Translations under genes and position numbers: made by a program
Assembly (NCBI GenBank): GCA_023460975.1
Contig: JAEWOG010000099.1
Span: 124,001 to 188,000 of the forward strand
Reading direction: 5' to 3'
Source: Actinomycetes bacterium
Lineage (GTDB): Bacteria; Actinomycetota; Actinomycetes; Propionibacteriales; Nocardioidaceae
Length of the DNA: 64,000 nucleotides
Notes under the pieces: generated by a model
The model's database searches: none
Seen by the model: the letters and a program-made list of their open reading frames with translations, nothing else
What the model was told of the DNA's origin: nothing
Shown: in pieces, positions 41,053-50,461 of the stretch
Position numbering within the stretch: the first letter of the stretch is position 1
How the letters are laid out: every line of letters begins with the position of its first letter

Positions 41053-43158
41053 GTGACTGCTGTGGAACAGCGCCCAGACGTACGGGCCGAGGCCCCTGCC
41101 CCTGCTGCGAGACGGCTCGGCGCGGCCAGCGTCCTGGTCGCTCTCACGGCCGTCCTGGTGTTGCTGGGGGCCTGGCACCTGACCCAAGGAACCTCGGGGC
41201 TCGGGACCTGGGACCTGTTCCGCTGGGCCCTCGGCGACGACTCCGCCCTCAACGGATCGGGCGTGGGAACCGCCGACGTGGTCATGGGGTCACGTCTTCC
41301 GCGCCTCGCGGCCGGCATCGCCGTCGGATTCGGGCTGGGGGTCGCGGGCTGCCTGTTCTCCTCCATCGCGCGCAACCCCCTGGCCTCGCCGGACACGCTG
41401 GCCGTGACCGGCGGTGCGTACCTCGCCGTCACGGCCGCGGCCGTGCTCGGCTGGTCGTTGCCCGTGTGGGGCTCGGCGGGGGTGGCCTTCCTCGGGGGGA
41501 TCATCGCCGCGACGCTCGTGCTGGCACTGGCGGGCTCGGGAACCCAGTCGACCCGGCTGGTGTTGGCCGGCGCGGCGGTCGCGATGGCCACCCAAGCGGC
41601 GACGTCGACGCTGCTCATCCTCTTCGAGGAGGAGACGACCAGCCTGTTCGCGTGGGGCAGTGGGTCGCTCAGCCAGTTGGGCTTCGCCACCTTCCGCAAC
41701 GCCCTGCCCGTGGTCGTCCTCGTCACGGTGGGCGCGCTGCTCATGGCCCGGCGCCTCGACATCCTCTCGCTCGGCGACGACACCGCGGTCAGCCTCGGCA
41801 TCCCGGTGCGGTCCACCCGCGTGCTGGCCGTCCTGATGGCGGTCCTGCTCACGGCCAGCGCAGTGACGCTGGCCGGCCCCATCGGGTTCGTGGGCCTCGT
41901 GGCACCCGTTCTGGTCCGCGCACTGGGCCGAGGGATCCCCGGCCTGCTGACCCACGCGACGCTCATCCCCGCCGCCGGTCTCACGGGCGCGGTGGTCGTG
42001 GTGGGCGCCGACGCCCTCGTCCGCGCCCTTCTGGGCGCCGAGGAGGCGCTCGCCGTCCCCACCGGCGTGGCCACGACGCTGCTGGGTGGAGTGGTCATGG
42101 TGGCCCTGGCGCGCACGATGCGCACCGCCGGGCGCTCTCGACCGCAGCCCACGGCCACGCGCATCCCGGGGCGGAGGGCGTACGCGGCCCTGGTCGTACT
42201 CCTCGTCGCGCTCCTCGGCGCCAGCACGCTGCTGGGCCTGGTGGGCGGTCACACGTGGCTGTTGGCGGGAGACGTCGTGGTGTGGTTGAGGGGTGAGGCG
42301 GGCCCCCTGGTCGAGTTCACCCTCAACGAGCGCAGCCCTCGCGTGATCGCCGCCGTGGCCGCAGGCGCAGCCCTCGCGCTGTCAGGGACCTTCGTCCAGG
42401 CCACCTGCCGCAATCCGTTGGCGGAGCCGGGGCTGCTCGGCATCACCGGCGGCGCCGGTTTGGGGGCTGTCATCGTCGTCACGGCGAGCGTCTCGGTGGC
42501 GCCCAACACGCAGCACGTGATGCTCGCCGGGATCGCGGGCGCGGTCGCGGCCTTTGCCGTCGTGTACGCCCTCGCCTGGCGCGGAGGCCTGGACAGCGAC
42601 CGACTGGTCCTGGTCGGCATCGGCGTCTGGTACACCACGACGGCGGCCAGCACGTTCCTCCTCGTGCGCTCCAACCCGTGGGACACACCGCGACTGTTCA
42701 CCTGGCTGTCGGGAACGACGTACGGCCGCACCTGGGACCAGGTCGTCCCCGTTCTGGTCGTGCTCGCCGTGGCTGTGCCCGTCTGTTTCCTGGTGCGCCG
42801 CGAACTCGACCTCCTGGCGCTCGATGACGACACGCCGCGAGCGGTCGGCGTACGGCTCGAAGCCACGCGGCTCCTCGTCCTCGGCGTCGCCGCGCTCCTG
42901 GCCGCCACCGCCGTGGGGGCCATCGGCGTGGTCGGTTTCGTCGGCCTCGTCGCCCCGCACGCAGCACGAGCTCTCGTGGGATCACGACACTCACGGGTCG
43001 TCGGCGTGGCCGTCCTGCTGGGCGCCTCCCTCGTCGTGATCAGCGACCTCGTCGGCCGCGTGGTGATCGCGCCTGCTCAGGTCCCGGTCGGCCTGGTTGT
43101 CTCGCTGCTGGGGGCGCCGTACTTCATCTGGCTGCTGTCGCGCTCGCGCGCCTCCTAG
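41053..43158 (+). CDS. Iron-siderophore ABC transporter, fused double FecCD permease
   Basis: The 701-residue protein contains two complete FecCD permease units in tandem (about 15-350 and 360-700), as in FhuB. Each unit has the paired motif near its start (RLPRLAAGIAVGFGLGVAG; SPRVIAAVAAGAALALSG), an NPLA element (ARNPLASPDTL; CRNPLAEPGLL) and the EAA-type loop before GFVGLVAP. About 20 membrane helices are expected. It replaces the usual two separate permeases. GTG 41053 has GGAGG 7 nt upstream. Confidence 0.93.
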   Translation: MTAVEQRPDVRAEAPAPAARRLGAASVLVALTAVLVLLGAWHLTQGTSGLGTWDLFRWALGDDSALNGSGVGTADVVMGSRLPRLAAGIAVGFGLGVAGCLFSSIARNPLASPDTLAVTGGAYLAVTAAAVLGWSLPVWGSAGVAFLGGIIAATLVLALAGSGTQSTRLVLAGAAVAMATQAATSTLLILFEEETTSLFAWGSGSLSQLGFATFRNALPVVVLVTVGALLMARRLDILSLGDDTAVSLGIPVRSTRVLAVLMAVLLTASAVTLAGPIGFVGLVAPVLVRALGRGIPGLLTHATLIPAAGLTGAVVVVGADALVRALLGAEEALAVPTGVATTLLGGVVMVALARTMRTAGRSRPQPTATRIPGRRAYAALVVLLVALLGASTLLGLVGGHTWLLAGDVVVWLRGEAGPLVEFTLNERSPRVIAAVAAGAALALSGTFVQATCRNPLAEPGLLGITGGAGLGAVIVVTASVSVAPNTQHVMLAGIAGAVAAFAVVYALAWRGGLDSDRLVLVGIGVWYTTTAASTFLLVRSNPWDTPRLFTWLSGTTYGRTWDQVVPVLVVLAVAVPVCFLVRRELDLLALDDDTPRAVGVRLEATRLLVLGVAALLAATAVGAIGVVGFVGLVAPHAARALVGSRHSRVVGVAVLLGASLVVISDLVGRVVIAPAQVPVGLVVSLLGAPYFIWLLSRSRAS

Positions 43159-43179
43159 GCTCTGGGCCACGATGGGGCC

Positions 43180-43782
43180 GTGAGCGACCCAGCCGGCTAC
43201 TACGCATCGACGCCGAACCCACCCCATGACAGTCCGCGCCCCGACGGGCGCCCGCGCCCGAGCGTGTGGTGGTTCCTCGGTCCGGGTCTGCTCCTGGTGG
43301 CGGGCGTCGCCGCCTTCGTGGCGGGGTTCATGAGTACGGTCGAGGTCCTCACGCAGCCTCGGGAGGCGCTGCCTGAGGACGGCACGGCCCAGGTCGTGGA
43401 CGTCACGCCGGGCACCGACTACCTCATCTGGTTCCACGAGGACAGGGCGGAATCTGTCACCTGCGAGGTCACTGACCCCGTGACCGGCTCGGCCGTGCCG
43501 CTGACGGAACCCTCTGTGACGGTCTCGATCAACGACGTGGAGGGAGTCTTCAAGTTCACGCCGACGAGCTTCACGGTGGCCATCGCCTGCAACGCAAGCA
43601 GCCAGCACCTGACAACGCCGGCGAGCGTGAGCGAACACCCGCGCATGTCCGCCTTCGCCTCTGCGTTCGTGCTGACGCTCGTCGCACCGCTCGTGCTGGG
43701 AGGAATCGCCGTGGTGTGGGCCATCGTGCTCACCGTGCTGATGTTCTCCCGGGGTGAGCGTGTGCAACCGACGCCACGCTGA
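43180..43782 (+). CDS. Membrane protein with two transmembrane helices, uncharacterised
   Basis: The 200-residue product has a Pro-rich cytoplasmic start, a helix near 29-51 (VWWFLGPGLLLVAGVAAFVA), an extracellular beta-rich domain of about 110 residues with two Cys (VTCEV and AIACNAS), and a second helix near 160-188. No family is recognised. It starts at GTG 43180, 21 nt after the permease stop, so it may be read through from the iron operon, but a link to iron uptake is not shown. Confidence 0.65.
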   Translation: MSDPAGYYASTPNPPHDSPRPDGRPRPSVWWFLGPGLLLVAGVAAFVAGFMSTVEVLTQPREALPEDGTAQVVDVTPGTDYLIWFHEDRAESVTCEVTDPVTGSAVPLTEPSVTVSINDVEGVFKFTPTSFTVAIACNASSQHLTTPASVSEHPRMSAFASAFVLTLVAPLVLGGIAVVWAIVLTVLMFSRGERVQPTPR

Positions 43783-43795
43783 GGCCCTCGCACGC

Positions 43796-44866
43796 TCAGG
43801 CGACGACCACCCCACGGAGCACGACGGCGACGGGGCGACGCAGCGTCGAGAGGTCCGTGCGCGGGTCGGCGTCGTAGACGACGAAGTCGGCGCTCGCGCC
43901 CTCGGTGATGGAGTCGTGTCCCAGCCAGGCGCGCCCGCGCCACGACGCGGCCGCGATGACGTCCGCGGCGGGAAGACCCATCTCCACCATCGCCTCGATC
44001 TCCCCGGCCAGCTCGCCGTGCCGAGCCACGCCTCCGCCGTCAGAGCCCACGAACAGCCCGACTCCGGCCTCCCACGCATTCATCAGTACGTCACGACGCC
44101 GTGCGTACAGGTCGTCCATCGTGGTGGCATAGGCGGGGAACTTCTCGCGCCCGTCGGCGGCGAACTGGGGGAACTTGGCCGTCTGCTGGACCGTCGGCAC
44201 CAACGCCACCCCGCCCGCCACCATCTGTTCGATGTGCTCGGTGCCCAGCCCCGTGCCGTGCTCGATGCAGTCGATGCCCGCGTCCAGCAGCCCCTGGAGC
44301 ACATCGGTGCCGAAGCAGTGTGCCGTCACCTTCGCGCCCTCGGCATGGGCGGCGGAGATCGCGGCGCGGAACGCATCCAGCGGGAACGAGGGCGCCAGGT
44401 CACCCTCCTCGCGCGAGATCCAGTCCCCCACCAGCTTGATCCAACCGTCCGACTCGCGAGCCTGCTCGGCCGCGTACGTCACCAGCTCGTCGGGCTCGAT
44501 CTCGAACCCGAAGTTGCGGATGTAGCGCCGCGTGCGCGCCAGATGCCGCCCGCAGCGAATCAGGTGAGGAAGGTCAACTCGCTCCTGCACCCAGCGGGTG
44601 TCACTGGGTGAGCCGCAGTCGCGCAGGAGCAGCGCGCCGGTGTCGCGGTCGGCCAGCGCCTGGACCAGGATCTCCTCGTCCGAGATCGCTCCGTGGTCCT
44701 CCAGCCCCAGATGGTTGTGCGCGTCGACCAACCCGGGCACCAACCAGCCGCGGGCGGCGGTGTCCGCACCGGCATGGGTCTCGAAGGTCACGCGGCCGTC
44801 GACGACGTAGACATCGCGAGGCTCACCCTCGGGGAGGACAGGTCCTGAGAACTTGAGCACGCTCAT
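43796..44866 (-). CDS. Amidohydrolase-family protein
   Basis: The 356-residue protein has the metal-dependent hydrolase layout: GWLVPGLVDAHNHLGLEDHG (metal ligands in DAHNH, about 40-59), a central Lys in DGWIKLVGDW, His residues in KVTAHCFGTD and CIEHGTGLG, and Asp in LFVGSDGGG, then the C-terminal beta-sandwich. It resembles the imidazolonepropionase/prolidase-like branch; the substrate is not predictable. ATG 44866 is fixed by a leaderless -10. Confidence 0.87.
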   Translation of the reverse strand: MSVLKFSGPVLPEGEPRDVYVVDGRVTFETHAGADTAARGWLVPGLVDAHNHLGLEDHGAISDEEILVQALADRDTGALLLRDCGSPSDTRWVQERVDLPHLIRCGRHLARTRRYIRNFGFEIEPDELVTYAAEQARESDGWIKLVGDWISREEGDLAPSFPLDAFRAAISAAHAEGAKVTAHCFGTDVLQGLLDAGIDCIEHGTGLGTEHIEQMVAGGVALVPTVQQTAKFPQFAADGREKFPAYATTMDDLYARRRDVLMNAWEAGVGLFVGSDGGGVARHGELAGEIEAMVEMGLPAADVIAAASWRGRAWLGHDSITEGASADFVVYDADPRTDLSTLRRPVAVVLRGVVVA

Positions 44867-44872
44867 GCTGTG

Positions 44873-44878
44873 ACCCTA
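44873..44878 (-). promoter_or_regulatory. -10 element of a leaderless amidohydrolase promoter
   Basis: TAGGGT on the minus strand ends 6 nt before ATG 44866. Confidence 0.5.
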
Positions 44879-44961
44879 GCCAGCAACATCCCCCATGTGG
44901 GGCTGGCGGCACCCGAAATTCCGGGCGGAGACTGGGCTGGTCTGTGAACTTGGAGGAGACC

Positions 44962-46116
44962 ATGTCGACCATTGGCAGCCACACCCGCACCATCGCGACG
45001 ATCCTCACGACGACTGCTCTGGTCGCCACTCCCCTCGCAGCCCTCACCTCGTCCCCCGCTACGGCCTCCGGCCGCACGTGGAAGGTCGAGGCCACTGGGT
45101 TGGACAATCCACGTGACCTCGTCTGGACCAAGAGCACGCTGTACGTGGCCGAGGCCGGCCGAGGCGGATCCGGGCCGTGCCTGACGGGCGCCGAGGGCGA
45201 GGTCTGCTTCGGCACCTCCGGCGCGCTCGCACGCATCAAGAACGGGCACGTCACCCGAGTCGTCACCGGCCTCCCGTCGCTGGCAGCCGCGGACGGCTCG
45301 TCCGCGATCGGTCCCACCGACGTCGTGCTGGGCCCGGGGCGTCGCTACGTCCTCACGATCGGGCTGGGCAACCACCCCTCCGTACGCACCCAACTGCCCG
45401 CCGAGGGACAGCTGATGGGGACCGTCGCCAAGGGATACGCGGGCACCGCGTGGGGCAAGGCTCCCGGCTCGAAGCCCGGGAAGGCACCGAAGGCGGTGGC
45501 CGACCTGGCCGCCTACGAATTGGCCAATGACCCGGACGGAGCCGGGCCGGACACCAACCCCGCTGGGGTTCTCCTGGACCACGGTGGATGGACCGTCGCC
45601 GACGCGGGCGCCAACACCATCGTGCGCACCCGCCCGGACGGCACGATCTCCACCGTGGCCGTGCTCGGCTCCCCCGGCACGGCGCCTGCACCGTTCCCGC
45701 CGTTCGACCCGATTGCGATGCAGTCGGTGCCGACGTCGGTCACGCGCGGCCCTGACGGGGCGTACTACGTCAGCGAGCTGACCGGGTTCCCCTTCGCGGC
45801 TGGCGCCTCACGCATCATCCGCATCAACAAGTCCGGCAAGCAGTCGGTCTGGGCCACCGGCCTCACCAACGTGACCGACATCGACTGGTTCGACGGAACC
45901 CTGTACGCCGTCCAGCTCGCCACGGACGGACTGCTGAACGCCTCGGGCCTGCCGATGGGTTCCCTGGTCAAGGTGAACCCCGGGGCAACGCCCACCATGA
46001 TCGCCGCTGACCTGCCCGCTCCGTACGGCCTGACGTTCGGCCGGTCCAAGGCATGGGTGACCACGTGCTCGGTGTGCCCTGAAGGCGGGTCGGTGGTGTC
46101 CATCCCCCTCCCGTGA
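44962..46116 (+). CDS. Secreted ScyD/ScyE-family beta-propeller protein
   Basis: The 384-residue product starts MSTIGSHTRTIATILTTTAL with a signal peptide ending near residue 37 (TASG). The mature part shows the NHL-like repeats of the ScyD/ScyE family, for example GLDNPRDLVWTKSTLYVAEA (about 50-69), TSVTRGPDGAYYVSELTGFP, and LPAPYGLTFG near the end. The family name comes from a scytonemin cluster, but actinobacterial members have no known role. ATG 44962 has GGAGGAG 4 nt upstream. Confidence 0.82.
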   Translation: MSTIGSHTRTIATILTTTALVATPLAALTSSPATASGRTWKVEATGLDNPRDLVWTKSTLYVAEAGRGGSGPCLTGAEGEVCFGTSGALARIKNGHVTRVVTGLPSLAAADGSSAIGPTDVVLGPGRRYVLTIGLGNHPSVRTQLPAEGQLMGTVAKGYAGTAWGKAPGSKPGKAPKAVADLAAYELANDPDGAGPDTNPAGVLLDHGGWTVADAGANTIVRTRPDGTISTVAVLGSPGTAPAPFPPFDPIAMQSVPTSVTRGPDGAYYVSELTGFPFAAGASRIIRINKSGKQSVWATGLTNVTDIDWFDGTLYAVQLATDGLLNASGLPMGSLVKVNPGATPTMIAADLPAPYGLTFGRSKAWVTTCSVCPEGGSVVSIPLP

Positions 46117-46133
46117 GGGCGGACCACGTCGAC

Positions 46134-46502
46134 TCAGAGACGGTCGAGCAGCCAGCTCGGGCTCATGGGCATGGCGCCTTTGCCCTGGACCCGGGCTCGC
46201 AGGAACCCGTCTGCGGTGATCACGGTGACGCGATCACCGCGGGCGAGGGCCACCTCGGCCTGACGCTCGATCTCGCTGTCACCATCCTTGGGCGCGTGCA
46301 CGGTCGTGACGTGCGCGTCCCGTCCGGCGCGCACGCCACCCTTGGCGCCGCCCTCCAGGACGAGGACCACTCGGTCGTGCGGCAGGTCCGCGACCACCAA
46401 CTGCTCGTGAAGCCGCCGCGCCGCGCCGGCACGGTCCTTCCACCAACCGTCGGGACGCGACCCCACCACGTTGGCTCCGTCGACGACCAGGGTCGTGCCC
46501 AC
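46134..46502 (-). CDS. NYN/PIN-like domain protein, predicted RNase
   Basis: The 122-residue protein starts MGTTLVVDGANVVGSRPDGW, with the first acidic residues of the PIN-like NYN fold. It shows the further acidic positions in DSEIERQAEVALARGD and VITADGFL. It is therefore a likely metal-dependent RNase. It is 10 nt downstream of ffh and probably in the same transcript. The target is unknown. Confidence 0.78.
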   Translation of the reverse strand: MGTTLVVDGANVVGSRPDGWWKDRAGAARRLHEQLVVADLPHDRVVLVLEGGAKGGVRAGRDAHVTTVHAPKDGDSEIERQAEVALARGDRVTVITADGFLRARVQGKGAMPMSPSWLLDRL

Positions 46503-46512
46503 CGTCAGCGCC

Positions 46513-48087
46513 TCACTTGAGGAACTTCGAGAAGTCCTTCGGCAGGTCGAGCGCGGCTGCCGCCTGCTCGTAGTCGACCTCGGCGCCCCCGGGGTTTCCG
46601 AACGGGTTGGCCGAAGCGGCGCGCTCGGAGGCCGCCTTGTCGGAGGCTGCCTTCTGCTGGGCGGCCTTGGCGGGGTTGCCGGAGACGCGCTTGCCCTTCT
46701 TGCCCGCGGCCTTCTTGGGCTGCTTGGCCCCGGAGCGCTTGCCGCCGCCCATGCCGGGCATCCCCGGCATCCCGGGCATGCCGCCGCCGCGCGCCATCTG
46801 CTCCATCATCTTGCGGGCCTCGAAGAAGCGGTCCACCAGCTGATTGACGTCGGTGACCGTGCGACCCGATCCCTTGGCGATACGGGCGCGGCGGGAACCA
46901 TCGATGATCTTCGGGTTGTCCCGCTCCGCAGGGGTCATCGACTGGATGATCGCCTGGAGGCGGTCGATCTCTCGCTCGTCGAAGTTCTCCAACTGATCGC
47001 GGAACTGCCCCATCCCCGGGAGCATGCCCATCAGCTTGGACATGGACCCGAGCTTGCGGATCTGCTGCATCTGCTGGAGGAAGTCCTCCAGGGTGAAGCC
47101 GTCCTTGGTGCCGAGCTTCTCGGCGGCCTTCATCGCCTGCTCGGAGTCGAACGCCTTCTCCGCCTGCTCGATCAGGGTGAGCATGTCGCCCATGTCGAGG
47201 ATGCGCGAGGCCATCCGGTCGGGGTGGAAGAGATCGAAGTCGGTGAGCTTCTCGCCGTTGGAGGCGAACATGACCGGACGCCCGGTGATGGACCGGATGG
47301 ACAGCGCCGCTCCACCGCGCGCGTCACCGTCAAGCTTGGTGAGCACGACGCCGTCGTAGCCCACGCCCTCGAGGAACGCCTGCGCCGTGGTGACGGCGTC
47401 CTGACCGATCATCGCGTCGACGACGAAGAGGACCTCGTCCGGCTGGACCGCGTCGCGGATGCCGGCAGCCTGCGCCATCAACTCGGCGTCGACGCCGAGG
47501 CGACCCGCCGTGTCGATGATGACGACGTCGTGCAACGTGCGCTTGGCCTCTTCGACCGACGCGCGCGCCACGTCGATCGGGTCCCCGATGCCATTGCCGG
47601 GCTGGGGAGCAAACACGGGTACGCCGACGCGCTCGCCGTTGACCTGGAGCTGCTGCACTGCGTTGGGGCGCTGGAGGTCTGCGGCCACCAGCAGCGGCGT
47701 CTTGTTCTGCTCCTTGAGCCACAGCGCGAGCTTGGCCGCCAGGGTCGTCTTTCCGGCACCCTGGAGGCCGGCGAGCATGATGACCGTCGGGCCGGACTTG
47801 GCGTAACGCAGCCGGCGCGTCTCCCCGCCGAGGATCTCGACGAGCTCGGCGTGGACGATCTTGATGATCTGCTGCGCCGGGTTGAGGGCAGCGGACACCT
47901 CAGCGGAGCGCGCCTGCTCCTTGACCGCGGCCACGAACTCCTTGACGACCGGCAGGGCGACGTCGGCCTCGAGCAGCGCGATACGAATCTCGCGCGCGGT
48001 GGCGTCGATGTCGGCCTCGGAGAGCCGGCCCTTGCCGCGGAGGTTCTTGAAAGTCTCGGCAAGACGGTCGGAAAGAGTGGCGAACAA
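46513..48087 (-). CDS. ffh: Signal recognition particle protein Ffh
   Basis: Ffh binds 4.5S RNA and signal peptides and delivers ribosomes to FtsY. The 524-residue protein starts MFATLSDRLAETFKNLRGKG (N domain). The G domain shows GLQGAGKTT (about 106-114), DTAGRLGVD and TKLDGDARGG. The Met-rich M domain includes MPGMPGMPGMGGGKRSG, then a basic and Ala-rich tail. I chose TTG 48087 because AGGA lies 6 nt upstream and Ffh proteins begin MF-x-x-L; an in-frame TTG at 48099 is less likely. Confidence 0.96.
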   Translation of the reverse strand: MFATLSDRLAETFKNLRGKGRLSEADIDATAREIRIALLEADVALPVVKEFVAAVKEQARSAEVSAALNPAQQIIKIVHAELVEILGGETRRLRYAKSGPTVIMLAGLQGAGKTTLAAKLALWLKEQNKTPLLVAADLQRPNAVQQLQVNGERVGVPVFAPQPGNGIGDPIDVARASVEEAKRTLHDVVIIDTAGRLGVDAELMAQAAGIRDAVQPDEVLFVVDAMIGQDAVTTAQAFLEGVGYDGVVLTKLDGDARGGAALSIRSITGRPVMFASNGEKLTDFDLFHPDRMASRILDMGDMLTLIEQAEKAFDSEQAMKAAEKLGTKDGFTLEDFLQQMQQIRKLGSMSKLMGMLPGMGQFRDQLENFDEREIDRLQAIIQSMTPAERDNPKIIDGSRRARIAKGSGRTVTDVNQLVDRFFEARKMMEQMARGGGMPGMPGMPGMGGGKRSGAKQPKKAAGKKGKRVSGNPAKAAQQKAASDKAASERAASANPFGNPGGAEVDYEQAAAALDLPKDFSKFLK

Positions 48088-48139
48088 GGCAGTCCTCAAG
48101 CGGTCGGTCGGCCCACGGACGGGCGCTCGGAGTCGTTCC

Positions 48140-48145
48140 AGCCTA
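48140..48145 (-). promoter_or_regulatory. -10 element (TAGGCT) upstream of ffh
   Basis: TAGGCT on the minus strand lies 52 nt before the ffh start, in the gap after glnD, and would give a short leader containing the AGGA element. Confidence 0.4.
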
Positions 48146-48184
48146 CAAGCCCCACGCCGCCACCCGCGCTTTTGGGCAGCCGCG

Positions 48185-50461
48185 TCAACCTGGGGGCACC
48201 GGAGTCAACGCGGCCCGCACCGCGTGCGCAGCCTCCGCAGCCCGGGCGTCGGTGAGCGCCCCGGCGCCCGGCTCCGTCAGGTAGAACACGTCGACGGCTT
48301 GGGGGCCCAACGTGTCGATGTGCGCCGATCGGACGCTCAACTCGATCGACGCCAACGCCGCGCAGACGTGGTGGACGACACCGGGACGGTCCCCGGTGCG
48401 CACCTCCATGACCGTGGCCGTACGGCTGGCGTCGGGGTGGACGACGATCCCCGGTTCGAGGAGATCACCGGGCAACTTCAGCCGGTCCAGGCGCGCCTCG
48501 CCGGAGGCGACCGTACGCAACTGGTCCCGCAGGAGAGCCGACGGCGGGACTGATCCGCTCACCTCCCACGAGGACAGGCCGTGACGACCGTCCTCCCAGG
48601 CGCGGGCGCTGCGCACCGAGGTCCGCAGCAGGGCCAGACTCGCCGCCACGTCCGCGAGGAGGCCCACCCGATCGACGGCTGCGACCACGACGGTGGCCCC
48701 ATCTGAGTGCTCGACCACCTGCACCAGGGGGTCCTCGCCGAGCGGGCCCCACTCCTCTTCCCAGCCAGCGGGTGCGGGGGCCGCCACCGCGTCGTCGCCG
48801 TCCCAGCCGTCCGACACCCGACTCACCAGGTGGGCAACGAGGCTGGCACGCCAGTCCGTCCACGCCTGGGCTGCGGTGGCACGTGCGTCCGCCTCGGTCA
48901 GCGCATGCAACAGCGCCAATGCCTCGGGTGAGCGGACCGCGGCCCGCAGCTGGGCACGGGTCTCGGGATCCTCTGCGTCGCGCCCGGTCGCCATCGCCGA
49001 CAGGAGCAGGTGGTGGCGGACGAGGGTGGCGACGAGGTCTGCTTCGGCGTCGTCGAAGCCGATCCGGCTCGCGATGGCGCGGGCCACCGGTGCCCCGGCG
49101 ACGCTGTGCTCGGTGAGTCCACCCTTGCCGATGTCGTGCAGCAGTGCCGCCACCATGAGTACGTCGGGGCGAGCGACCCGCCTGATGAGGGCCGAGGCCT
49201 CGACGCAGGTCTCCACCATGTGGCGATCGACCGTCCACCGATGAATCGTGGAGGCGTGCGGCAGCAGGCGCACCCGATCCCACTCGGGCAAGAACGTCTG
49301 GGTCGCGCCGGTCTCCTCCAGCGTCGCCCAGACACCGCGGAGCCCTGGCCCCGCGGCCAGCAACCGCACGAGCGCCTCGCGCGCTGCGCCGGGCCACGGG
49401 TCGGGCAGGGCCGGGCACTCGCGCACCAGCCTGGCGGCGGTCACCGGAGAGAGCGGTACGTCCCGCTCGGCGGCCAGTGCCGCGCACCGCAGCAGCAACG
49501 TGGCATCGCGTTCAGGGCGGGCCGCCTGGGTGAGGACCACTTCACCGCCCGACAACGCGATGCCGGGCGCGAGCGGAACCATCTCGGGGCGCCGACGCCC
49601 GCGTACGGCAGGTCCAGCGAGCACCGCATCGACGCGGCGCCACGCCACGTGGGACAGGTGGGCGAGCCGACGCCCCTGCTCCCGGACGGAGGTCTGCAGC
49701 GTGCGTTCGTCCGCGATGCCCAGCACCTCGGCGACCCCGCTCCACACCTCGGGCGCCACCCGGTCCGTGGCACGCCCGGACACCAGGTGCACGGCGTCGC
49801 GGACATCCAGCAGGGCGAGGCGGCTGCGCTCCAGTTCCGCTGCAGGGACGTCGACGAGCCACGTGGCCACGAGTCCGCGCAGCACGGTGGCGTCGCGCAG
49901 GCCGCCCTCGCACTCCTTGAGATCGGGGACCGAGGCGTGCGCCAGCTCCCCCATCGTGTCGTGGCGCCGACGCGTCAGGGCAGCGAGCTCGGGCAGCAGT
50001 CGGCGGGCGTCCCGGCGCCACTGCGCCAGGAGGAGTGATCGCAACCGCAGCGTCAGCCCGGGGTCCCCGGCGACGTGCCGTACGTCCAGCAGCCCCGAAC
50101 CGACCCGGACGTCGGCGGCGGCCCGTTCCTGCATCTGGGCCAGAGTGCGTACCGCGTGGTCGAGCCGGTGGTGCGCGGCCGCGGGATCGGCGGGGCGGTC
50201 CCACAGCGGCTCCCAGACCGCGTGGGCCCAGGCGTTGAGGTCGACGTCGCCCTCACCGACGAGCACGACGTCGAGGTCGGAGTGCGGCGCGAGCTCCTCG
50301 CGGCCGTAGCCACCGACCGCCACCAGGGCGACCCCGGAGTCGGGAGCTCCCGCTGCGGCGTACGCGTCCCGGCACCGCTGGTCGGCGGCCCGGGACCTGG
50401 CGAGACGGGCCGCAGGCCCGACCCCGTGCGGGGGTCGGGCCTGCGGCTGGTCGGCACTCAC
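48185..50461 (-). CDS. glnD: [Protein-PII] uridylyltransferase/adenylyltransferase GlnD
   Basis: GlnD modifies and demodifies the PII protein in response to glutamine; in actinobacteria it adenylylates GlnK. The 758-residue protein has the nucleotidyltransferase motif GGYGREELAPHSDLDVVLV (about 50-68), the HD-domain LLHDIGKGG (about 440), and two ACT domains (near 580-650 with VDRVGLLADVAASL and 700-758 with DRPGVVHHVCAAL). The GTG start overlaps the glnK stop (GTGA). A strong hairpin lies over codons 5-18. Confidence 0.95.
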   Translation of the reverse strand: MSADQPQARPPHGVGPAARLARSRAADQRCRDAYAAAGAPDSGVALVAVGGYGREELAPHSDLDVVLVGEGDVDLNAWAHAVWEPLWDRPADPAAAHHRLDHAVRTLAQMQERAAADVRVGSGLLDVRHVAGDPGLTLRLRSLLLAQWRRDARRLLPELAALTRRRHDTMGELAHASVPDLKECEGGLRDATVLRGLVATWLVDVPAAELERSRLALLDVRDAVHLVSGRATDRVAPEVWSGVAEVLGIADERTLQTSVREQGRRLAHLSHVAWRRVDAVLAGPAVRGRRRPEMVPLAPGIALSGGEVVLTQAARPERDATLLLRCAALAAERDVPLSPVTAARLVRECPALPDPWPGAAREALVRLLAAGPGLRGVWATLEETGATQTFLPEWDRVRLLPHASTIHRWTVDRHMVETCVEASALIRRVARPDVLMVAALLHDIGKGGLTEHSVAGAPVARAIASRIGFDDAEADLVATLVRHHLLLSAMATGRDAEDPETRAQLRAAVRSPEALALLHALTEADARATAAQAWTDWRASLVAHLVSRVSDGWDGDDAVAAPAPAGWEEEWGPLGEDPLVQVVEHSDGATVVVAAVDRVGLLADVAASLALLRTSVRSARAWEDGRHGLSSWEVSGSVPPSALLRDQLRTVASGEARLDRLKLPGDLLEPGIVVHPDASRTATVMEVRTGDRPGVVHHVCAALASIELSVRSAHIDTLGPQAVDVFYLTEPGAGALTDARAAEAAHAVRAALTPVPPG
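50409..50447 (-). terminator. 17-bp perfect hairpin over the glnD 5' end
   Basis: Bases 50409-50425 pair perfectly with 50431-50447 around a 5-nt loop. The hairpin starts 11 nt after the glnK stop but lies inside the coding sequence of glnD. It may act as an intra-operon attenuator that keeps GlnD low relative to AmtB and GlnK. Confidence 0.6.

Noticed and set aside
39864..42227. A 787-codon minus-strand frame opposite the siderophore genes
   Set aside because: It covers three well-supported plus-strand genes and is rich in Arg, Ser and Thr, typical of shadow frames.
43155..43160. TAGGCT as a leaderless promoter for the gene at 43180
   Set aside because: It overlaps the permease stop codon and is 18 nt from the GTG at 43180; the in-frame ATG at the right distance would encode only three residues.
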